Shown: positions 1 to 3,659 of the stretch, piece after piece | Position numbering within the stretch: the stretch's first letter is position 1 | Layout of the letters: each line of letters begins with the position of its first letter | Source: Actinomycetes bacterium | GTDB taxonomy: Bacteria > Actinomycetota > Thermoleophilia > Solirubrobacterales > Solirubrobacteraceae | Direction: 5' to 3' | Assembly: GCA_023429855.1 (NCBI GenBank) | Contig: JAEZDB010000258.1 | Coordinates: 1 to 7,636, forward strand | Length of the DNA stretch: 7,636 nt | Program-made: the position numbers and the translations under genes | The notes under the pieces: generated by a model | Told to the model about the DNA's origin: nothing | The model's input: only the letters and a program-made list of their open reading frames with translations | The model's database searches: none

Positions 1-1
1 G

Positions 2-388
2 GCCCGGACCGTCCACCGCCTGCACGTGAGCAGCGGCGCCGTGGCCACCAGCGGCATCACGCGCCGCTCGTGGGACGCCGGCGGCCTGCGTCGGCACCAC
101 CTGATCAATCCGCGCACGGGCGAACCCGCCGACACGGGCGTTCTGCAGGTCACGGCGCTCGCGCCGACCGGGCTCGAGGCCGAGGTCCTCGCGAAGACCG
201 CGCTGCTCCACGGCGCCGCCCGCGCGCACCAGGTGCTCGACCACGGTGGCGTGATCGTGGCGGCCAGCGGCGCGGTGACCGTGGTGCCGCCGCCGCGCGT
301 GGAGCAGGCGCGACGCTCGCGCGACGACCGCGCCGCGTTCCACCTGCCGGGCCACGCGCCCATCACGCGCCGAGTCCGGCGGCCGTAG
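2..388 (+). CDS. apbE: FAD:protein FMN transferase (ApbE family), C-terminal part only
   Basis: This is the last 128 codons of a gene that begins outside the window; the frame is open from base 2 to the TAG at 386-388. ApbE enzymes use FAD to attach FMN covalently to a Ser/Thr of extracytoplasmic redox proteins such as NqrC/RnfG or FMN-binding-domain proteins. Visible family motifs are the ATSG segment, followed by RRHHLINPRTGEPA, which matches the conserved H-x-I-D-P-x-T-G-x-P-A signature, and then a V-T-A-L-A-P stretch. The region that usually reads A-D-A-L-A-T, which carries metal-ligand Asp and Thr, reads AEVLAK here, so those positions are Glu and Lys. The C-terminus ends in an Arg-rich tail. 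A GTG at 26 is not taken as a start because the domain continues upstream. The stop lies 2 nt before the next gene, so the two are probably co-translated. The family call is confident; activity is less certain because of the AEVLAK variant. Confidence 0.88.
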   Translation, partial: ARTVHRLHVSSGAVATSGITRRSWDAGGLRRHHLINPRTGEPADTGVLQVTALAPTGLEAEVLAKTALLHGAARAHQVLDHGGVIVAASGAVTVVPPPRVEQARRSRDDRAAFHLPGHAPITRRVRRP

Positions 389-390
389 GC

Positions 391-975
391 ATGGCGCTCG
401 CCGACCTCAGCCTGATCTGGATCACCACCCGTGCCGCCGGCGTCGTCGCGCTCGTTGCCTCAACGGCGTCGGTCGCGCTCGGCCTCGCGCTTGCCGGACG
501 CGGCGGCGCGAGGCGCCGCCGCGGCGTCCTCGGCGACGTGCGCGTGCTGCACCAGACGCTCGGCATTGCAACCCTCGTCGCGCTCGCCGTGCACGTAGGC
601 ACGCTGCTGCTCGACCCGTGGCTCACGCCGTCGCTGGTCGACCTGCTCGTGCCGTTCAGTCTCGACTACCGGCCGGTGTGGAGCGGCCTCGGAGTGATCG
701 CGGGCTACGGGCTCGTGGTGCTCGGACTCTCGGGATTCCTGCGCGGCCGCGCCGGGACGCGCTGGGCGGCGATCCACCGGTTCGCGGGCCTGACCTGGGT
801 CCTGAGCATCGCGCACACCCTCGGCGCCGGCCCCCATGCCGGCGCGCTCTGGCTGCAGGCCCAGACGGCGGCGTGCGTCGCGCCCGTCCTCGGGCTGCTC
901 GTCCTGCGCGCGGGTCCGGGCCTGCTGCGGTTCGTACGAGATTTAGATCACCCAGGAACCCAACCGGGCCGATGA
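391..975 (+). CDS. Ferric-reductase-like transmembrane heme protein (YedZ/MsrQ-like cytochrome b)
   Basis: A 194-residue, very hydrophobic protein with about five membrane segments (near residues 8-35, 50-74, 97-117, 127-145 and 158-175). The family (ferric reductase-like transmembrane domain, which includes MsrQ/YedZ and the NOX/FRE core) holds two b hemes between two helices, each helix giving two His ligands 13-14 residues apart. That pattern is seen here: H54 and H68 in one helix, H129 and H142 in another. There is no FAD or NAD(P)H-binding C-terminal domain, so it must pass electrons to or from a partner. ATG 391 follows the apbE stop by 2 nt, indicating translational coupling. By inference it moves electrons across the membrane to a flavinylated protein that ApbE modifies and that would be encoded upstream. 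The last ~14 codons (from about 930) are less G/C-biased than the rest. The exact substrate cannot be told from sequence. Confidence 0.85.
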   Translation: MALADLSLIWITTRAAGVVALVASTASVALGLALAGRGGARRRRGVLGDVRVLHQTLGIATLVALAVHVGTLLLDPWLTPSLVDLLVPFSLDYRPVWSGLGVIAGYGLVVLGLSGFLRGRAGTRWAAIHRFAGLTWVLSIAHTLGAGPHAGALWLQAQTAACVAPVLGLLVLRAGPGLLRFVRDLDHPGTQPGR

Positions 976-986
976 TCTGACCAGTT

Positions 987-1009
987 CTGTTTCGCCGGAC
1001 TGTTTCGCC
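987..1009 (+). repeat. Tandem 10-bp direct repeat CTGTTTCGCC
   Basis: Two exact copies of CTGTTTCGCC at 987-996 and 1000-1009, separated by GGA (13-bp period). They lie just after the cytochrome gene and directly before the GTG of a doubtful small ORF at 1011. This is a slightly AT-richer patch than its surroundings. It could be a regulator site or a chance duplication; I do not recognise it as a known box. Confidence 0.45.
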
Positions 1010-1010
1010 C

Positions 1011-1223
1011 GTGATCTCTGCCCTCCTTGCCCGCGCCCGCCACCTCCTGAGCGACGGCCGAACCACCGCCGCGCTCAGCCCTGAGGACTTCGCGCAGATG
1101 CGCGTGACCGGCACCGTCGAGTACCTCGCTGGCGCCGGGCCAGCGGCTCGAGCTGCGCCACTCCGCGCCCCTGCCTCCTGCCGCCTGAACGGGCATCGCA
1201 TACGCGCCACCGACGCCGCTTGA
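1011..1223 (+). CDS. Doubtful small ORF, possibly frameshifted or a gene remnant
   Basis: Seventy codons from GTG 1011 to TGA 1221-1223. The first ~39 codons have the G/C-rich third positions of a real gene and encode a plausible start (ISALLARARHLL, then SPEDFAQMRVTGTVEYL). After about base 1128 codon use in this frame weakens and the product turns into Ala/Pro/Arg low complexity. Meanwhile the frame starting with CTG at 1129 gives a better-looking ending (LAPGQRLELRHSAPLPPAA) and a TGA at 1186-1188. This suggests either a one-base shift near 1128 in a short gene of about 58 codons, or a decayed gene. There is no Shine-Dalgarno sequence. I recognise no family, and it may not be a gene at all. 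Confidence 0.27.
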   Translation: MISALLARARHLLSDGRTTAALSPEDFAQMRVTGTVEYLAGAGPAARAAPLRAPASCRLNGHRIRATDAA

Positions 1224-1311
1224 CCCCGATTCAGGGGACGAGTGTGTCGCCTAGACGCTGCAATACGCCGGAACTTGGGGTCCAGGCCCCATCCGAGTCA
1301 TACCGGATTCC
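1224..1311 (+). other. Spacer with short inverted repeats upstream of the cyclase gene
   Basis: Part of a non-coding stretch before the diguanylate cyclase. It contains CCCC-GATTCA-GGGG (1224-1237), GGGG-TCCAGG-CCCC (1277-1290, extendable to a 5-bp stem) and ATCCG-N8-CGGAT (1291-1295 with 1304-1308), the last immediately upstream of the -10-like box. The first might be a weak terminator for what lies upstream, though it has no T-run; the others could be operator half-sites. I see no riboswitch fold that I recognise, and nothing that resembles the GEMM c-di-GMP aptamer. Confidence 0.35.
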
Positions 1312-1319
1312 GCCGATAG
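1312..1319 (+). promoter_or_regulatory. Candidate sigma-28 (FliA/SigD)-type -10 box GCCGATAG
   Basis: GCCGATAG matches seven of eight positions of the flagellar sigma factor -10 consensus GCCGATAA. The -35 position at the usual spacing reads CCGAGTCA (1293-1300), which agrees with TAAAGTTT only at the central AGT, so support is one-sided. The box ends 7 nt before an ATG at 1327 that opens a short leader ORF. Such control would suit a c-di-GMP enzyme, since these often belong to motility regulons, but no flagellar gene is in view. Confidence 0.35.
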
Positions 1320-1326
1320 GTCCGGC

Positions 1327-1356
1327 ATGCAGTCCTCGGCCCCCACCCTGCGATGA
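1327..1356 (+). CDS. Nine-codon leader ORF overlapping the cyclase start
   Basis: ATG 1327 opens MQSSAPTLR and stops at TGA 1354-1356, which overlaps the cyclase ATG (1353-1355) as ATGA. If transcription starts 7 nt after the GCCGATAG box, the mRNA would begin at this ATG, so the leader would be translated leaderless and the cyclase reached by termination-reinitiation. This would explain why the cyclase has no visible Shine-Dalgarno sequence. It is too short for codon statistics, so the claim rests on the geometry alone. Confidence 0.33.
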   Translation: MQSSAPTLR

Positions 1357-2621
1357 CGACGGCGGTTCAGCGCCTGCGTTCGCTGTCGCGCGCCGGGCGA
1401 GGGTCGGCGCACGTCTCCCTCGACGACCACAGCGTCATGCGCTTCATCGGCGCGGCCCAGCTCGCCGCCGGCGGCCTGCTGCTGCTCGTCATGCTCGCGG
1501 TCCCGGACCCGGACCGCAGCGACCACGTGGCCTACACGCTGCTGGCCGGGATCGGCCTCGTCGGCGCCGTCGTGCGCTGGTCGGTGCGCCGCGCCGACAT
1601 GCCGGTGGCCCGCGCCTGGAACGCCGGCTGCATCCTCTACATCGGCGGCGTCGTCGCCGTCTCGCGGCCGGTCGGGCCGGCGGCGTTCCTGATGCTGTGG
1701 CCGCTCCTGTCGACCGCGTACTTCCTCGGCCGCCGCGACCTTGGCGCGGCCCTCGTGCTCATGGCGGTGACGCTGCTGGCCGGCCTCACGGTCAACGGGT
1801 CGGTCGCGGCCGCCGACCTCCCGCTCGAGCTCGTCCCCGTCGTCGCGATCGTCGGCTTTGCGAGCCTCACGACCGTGGTGCTGCGCGAGCGGATCGACCG
1901 GCTCATCGCCGACCTCGAACGCACCGCCTCGACCGACGGACTCACCGGCCTGCCGAACCGGCGCAGCTGGAACGCCTCGTTCGTCACCGAGATCGAACGC
2001 GCACGGCGCTCCGGTCAGCCGCTCTCGATCGCGATCTTCGACCTGGACCGCTTCAAAGCAATCAATGACTGCCTCGGGCACGCCGAGGGCGACCGGGCGC
2101 TCGTTCGCTTCGCGACCCTGCTCGCCACCGAGTGCCGCTCGTTCGACGTGCCCGGCCGCCTCGGCGGCGAGGAGTTCGGGCTCCTGCTCGCTGGCGCGAA
2201 CGCCGAAGGAGCCGTCGCCTTTGCCGAGCGGCTGCGCAGCCGGCTCGAACTCGTCACCCGTCACGACGAGACGCCGTTCACGGTCAGCACCGGCGTCGCC
2301 GAGCTCGACGTGCACGCCGAAGACATCGAAGCGATGATGCTCGCCGCCGACCGCGCGCTCTACCGCGCCAAGGACGAGGGGCGCGACCGGGTCGTCGTCG
2401 CCGACGGACCGAACCTCGCGCCCCTGCCTGAAGAGATGGTGGAAGCGCCCGCGCTGGACGCCCTCGACGCGCTCGGTGAGCGCGCAGCCCGCCTAGAGCG
2501 GGGAGCAGCTCTCGCTGTCGGTGACCTTGAAGCTCGACCCGCAACCGCAAGCCGCAACCACGTTGGGGTTCTCGACCTTGAACCCAGCGCCGGTCAATGC
2601 CTCGACGAAGTCAATCACTGA
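1353..2621 (+). CDS. Membrane-anchored diguanylate cyclase (GGDEF domain)
   Basis: A 422-codon frame whose product makes cyclic di-GMP from two GTP. Residues ~30-178 form about five or six membrane segments (near 31-50, 60-79, 90-104, 108-126, 130-149, 158-177) with no recognised sensor domain. A short helical linker (178-192) leads into TDGLTGLPNRR (194-204), the usual entry to the GGDEF domain, which runs to about 350. The nucleotide/metal segment FDLDRFKAINDCLGH (229-243) is intact, the active-site motif is GGEEF (271-275), and the product-inhibition site RxxD is present as RSFD (262-265). An active, feedback-inhibited enzyme is therefore expected. The start at ATG 1353 is taken because it overlaps the leader ORF stop; M29 (1437) is an alternative. 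Residues 381-422 lie antisense to the end of the erpA-like gene and have poor codon use, so the true or ancestral end may be near 2480. No EAL or HD-GYP partner is in the window. Confidence 0.93.
   Translation: MTTAVQRLRSLSRAGRGSAHVSLDDHSVMRFIGAAQLAAGGLLLLVMLAVPDPDRSDHVAYTLLAGIGLVGAVVRWSVRRADMPVARAWNAGCILYIGGVVAVSRPVGPAAFLMLWPLLSTAYFLGRRDLGAALVLMAVTLLAGLTVNGSVAAADLPLELVPVVAIVGFASLTTVVLRERIDRLIADLERTASTDGLTGLPNRRSWNASFVTEIERARRSGQPLSIAIFDLDRFKAINDCLGHAEGDRALVRFATLLATECRSFDVPGRLGGEEFGLLLAGANAEGAVAFAERLRSRLELVTRHDETPFTVSTGVAELDVHAEDIEAMMLAADRALYRAKDEGRDRVVVADGPNLAPLPEEMVEAPALDALDALGERAARLERGAALAVGDLEARPATASRNHVGVLDLEPSAGQCLDEVNH
2468..2484 (-). terminator. Hairpin just past the erpA stop, inside the cyclase 3' end
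   Basis: CGCGCTC (2468-2474), loop GGT, GAGCGCG (2478-2484): a perfect 7-bp GC stem with a 3-nt loop. On the minus strand it starts 8 nt after the Fe-S carrier stop codon (2493-2495), a good place for a terminator, but no T-run follows. It lies inside the C-terminal coding part of the convergent cyclase gene and could instead be codon-driven. Confidence 0.4.
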
Positions 2622-2846
2622 ACCCTCGACATAGGGGAGCGAGTCGGCATCGACGAGAATGCGCAGCCCGCGATCCTCGAAGATCTTGTCGTCGCTGCGC
2701 TGCTCGTCGAAGGCGAGCTGGTACTGAAAGCCAGAACACCCGCCGCCCTTGACGCCGACACGAAGGCCGGCAACGGCGATGTCTGCGTTCTGGGCCGTGA
2801 GGTACTCGCGGACCTTGTCCGCGCCCTTGTCGGTGAGAGTGATCAT
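2493..2846 (-). CDS. erpA: A-type iron-sulfur cluster carrier protein (ErpA/IscA/SufA family)
   Basis: A 117-residue protein that receives a nascent [2Fe-2S] or [4Fe-4S] cluster from the scaffold and delivers it to apo-enzymes in the cytosol. Length is typical (105-120). The three invariant cysteines are present: C37 in VKGGGCSGFQY, and C100 and C102 in ACGCGSSF, the family C-x62-C-x-C pattern. An extra Cys (C114) sits in the short tail SESCSPL and is not part of the family signature. The start ATG (minus strand, 2846) gives the standard MITLTDKGADKV opening; only a weak GGAG about 16 nt upstream could serve for ribosome binding. The gene is divergent from bolA-grxD, its natural functional partners, with a shared 165-bp spacer. 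Its 3' end overlaps the convergent cyclase frame by 129 nt. ErpA, IscA and SufA cannot be told apart with confidence from sequence alone; the absence of isc/suf genes nearby favours a stand-alone ErpA-like role. Confidence 0.93.
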   Translation of the reverse strand: MITLTDKGADKVREYLTAQNADIAVAGLRVGVKGGGCSGFQYQLAFDEQRSDDKIFEDRGLRILVDADSLPYVEGSVIDFVEALTGAGFKVENPNVVAACGCGSSFKVTDSESCSPL

Positions 2847-2865
2847 GGCTGGTGAGAGGCTCCGG

Positions 2866-2883
2866 GGTCGATCTCGGTCGATC
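2866..2883. repeat. GGTCGATC direct repeat in the erpA leader region
   Basis: GGTCGATC occurs at 2866-2873 and again at 2876-2883, exactly 10 bp apart, about one helical turn. It lies between the erpA start and the inverted repeat at 2891-2909. It could be a regulator contact repeated on one DNA face, or chance. Confidence 0.35.
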
Positions 2884-2890
2884 GTGGCGG

Positions 2891-2909
2891 GGTGCGACAG
2901 CGTCGCACC
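2891..2909. promoter_or_regulatory. Perfect 8-bp inverted repeat, probable operator between erpA and bolA
   Basis: GGTGCGAC-AGC-GTCGCACC is an exact 8-bp inverted repeat with a 3-bp centre, the size of a homodimeric regulator site. It sits in the 165-bp divergent spacer, 44 bp above the erpA start and 102 bp above bolA. It directly follows a -10-like TATCGT on the minus strand, so it would cover the erpA transcription start. Both flanking units handle Fe-S clusters, so an iron or Fe-S responsive repressor is a natural guess. I do not recognise the sequence as an IscR, Fur, DtxR or Rex box. Since the genes diverge, a terminator role is unlikely. Confidence 0.55.
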
Positions 2910-2913
2910 TCCA

Positions 2914-2919
2914 ACGATA
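2914..2919 (-). promoter_or_regulatory. Possible erpA -10 box
   Basis: On the minus strand TATCGT fits the TANNNT pattern of actinobacterial -10 boxes. No convincing -35 is seen at the usual distance. A start about 7 nt downstream would place the inverted repeat at 2891-2909 over the start point and give a leader of about 60 nt. Confidence 0.25.
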
Positions 2920-2998
2920 GAAGCTTCGGCATTCCCAGAGGGGTACCTAAGTGAGCTATCGGTCCGCTTCCAAAAGTGTAGTGGGCTCGCAGCCCCGC

Positions 2999-3004
2999 TA
3001 CCTT
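2999..3004 (+). promoter_or_regulatory. bolA -10 box, leaderless arrangement
   Basis: TACCTT fits TANNNT and ends 7 nt before the bolA ATG at 3012, so transcription would start at or next to the A of the ATG. No Shine-Dalgarno sequence precedes bolA, which agrees with leaderless translation. The -35 region (around 2976-2982, GTGTAGT) is poor. Confidence 0.42.
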
Positions 3005-3011
3005 CTTAAGC

Positions 3012-3239
3012 ATGCCCACCCCAGAGGAGCTGCAGACCCGGATCGAAGAAGCGATCCCTGGCGCCACGGCGGTCGTCGTCGACACCACCGGCACCCAGGA
3101 CCACTTCCGCGCCGAAGTTCGCAGCCCCGCGTTCGAAGGTCTCTCCCGCATCGCGCAGCACCGCTTGGTGTACGACGTGTTCGGCGACGAGATCGGTGGC
3201 GCGATCCACGCCCTCTCCCTCAAGACGGAGCCGTCATGA
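3012..3239 (+). CDS. bolA: BolA family protein
   Basis: A 75-residue protein, the size of short BolA/IbaG-like members. BolA proteins bind monothiol glutaredoxins and share a [2Fe-2S] cluster with them, acting in cluster trafficking and iron sensing. Visible family features: DHFRAEVRSPAFEGLSRI (30-47), then QHRLVYDVF (49-57, usually RHRLVY) and IHALSL (65-70), which includes the invariant histidine H66 that ligates the shared cluster. H31 is the second candidate ligand. ATG 3012 is chosen because it is preceded at the right distance by the TACCTT box and gives a standard N-terminus. The stop overlaps the next ATG by 4 nt (ATGA), so the pair is translationally coupled and the two products are made together. 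Confidence 0.92.
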   Translation: MPTPEELQTRIEEAIPGATAVVVDTTGTQDHFRAEVRSPAFEGLSRIAQHRLVYDVFGDEIGGAIHALSLKTEPS

Positions 3240-3619
3240 GCCAGCCGACCCTCTCCGACCAGATCAAGTCTGCGATCGAGCAGAACGAGGTCATCCTCTT
3301 CATGAAGGGCACGCCCGACGCGCCCGCCTGCGGTTTCTCCGCACGCACGTCGGCCACCCTCGAATCGCTCAAGGTGCCGTTCGCCAGCGTCGACATCCTG
3401 CCGGATCCGCGGATCCGCCAGGAGCTCTCGGCCCTCTCGAACTGGCCCACGATCCCGCAGCTGTTCGTCAAGGGTGAGCTGGTCGGCGGCGCCGACATCG
3501 TCGCCGAGCTCGCCGAGTCCGGCGAGCTGCAGACGATCCTCGGCGTCGAGGGCTCAGGCTCCGCCGTCGTCGACGCGACCGACGAGCCCGCCCCTCTCCA
3601 GATCGAAAACCGCCTCTAG
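3236..3619 (+). CDS. grxD: Monothiol glutaredoxin, CGFS type (Grx4/GrxD)
   Basis: A 127-residue single-domain monothiol glutaredoxin. These bind a glutathione-ligated [2Fe-2S] cluster, as homodimers or with BolA, and pass it on rather than act as thiol oxidoreductases. Features: FMKGTPDAPACGFS (22-35), with the active-site motif CGFS at 32-35 and the conserved K24; WPTIPQLF (70-77), with the cis-Pro loop; and GGADIV (84-89), the glutathione-binding end. The core ends near residue 103; a tail of about 24 residues, rich in Ala/Glu/Asp and ending IENRL, exceeds the usual Grx4 length and has no known role. ATG 3236 lies inside the bolA stop (ATGA). Downstream are two hairpins, the first with this gene's TAG in its loop. 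High-GC actinobacteria mostly use mycothiol rather than glutathione, so the thiol that ligates the cluster here is an open question. Confidence 0.93.
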   Translation: MSQPTLSDQIKSAIEQNEVILFMKGTPDAPACGFSARTSATLESLKVPFASVDILPDPRIRQELSALSNWPTIPQLFVKGELVGGADIVAELAESGELQTILGVEGSGSAVVDATDEPAPLQIENRL

Positions 3620-3627
3620 CGAGGCGG
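3610..3627 (+). terminator. Hairpin with the grxD stop codon in its loop
   Basis: CCGCCTC (3610-3616), loop TAGC, GAGGCGG (3621-3627): a perfect 7-bp stem. The loop contains the grxD stop TAG (3617-3619). No T-run follows, so it is either a U-less terminator or an mRNA 3'-end stabiliser, acting together with the larger hairpin 3 nt downstream. Confidence 0.5.
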
Positions 3628-3630
3628 TCC

Positions 3631-3659
3631 CCGCCCCAAGCCGCTAGCGCTTGGGGCGG
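3631..3659. terminator. Strong bidirectional hairpin between convergent grxD and the S55-like gene
   Basis: CCGCCCCAAGC (3631-3641), 7-nt loop, GCTTGGGGCGG (3649-3659): a perfect 11-bp stem. The loop holds the stop codon (TAG, minus strand 3646-3644) of the S55-like gene, and one arm encodes its last residues RPKR. It can fold in transcripts from either side, 12 nt past the grxD stop on one strand and across the gene end on the other. There is no clear T-run on either strand. Confidence 0.65.

Noticed and set aside
70..390. Plus-strand extension of the cytochrome gene upstream to 70.
   Set aside because: It is an out-of-frame reading of the apbE gene; ATG 391 follows the apbE stop and starts the membrane protein properly.
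1224..1352. A c-di-GMP riboswitch (GEMM) before the cyclase was considered.
   Set aside because: No recognisable GEMM core sequences or arrangement, and the presumed transcript start at about 1327 leaves no room for an aptamer.
1251..2315. Long minus-strand open frame (354 codons) opposite the cyclase.
   Set aside because: The product is Glu/Arg/His low complexity with no recognisable domain, while the opposite strand encodes a full GGDEF protein.
2843..3223. Minus-strand open frame over the bolA region.
   Set aside because: It is antisense to a well-supported BolA gene and spans the divergent promoter region, with no domain.
3402..3417. 16-bp perfect palindrome CGGATCCGCGGATCCG inside the glutaredoxin gene.
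   Set aside because: It is explained by consecutive Asp-Pro-Arg-Ile-Arg codons in a GC-rich gene, with no positional hint of function.
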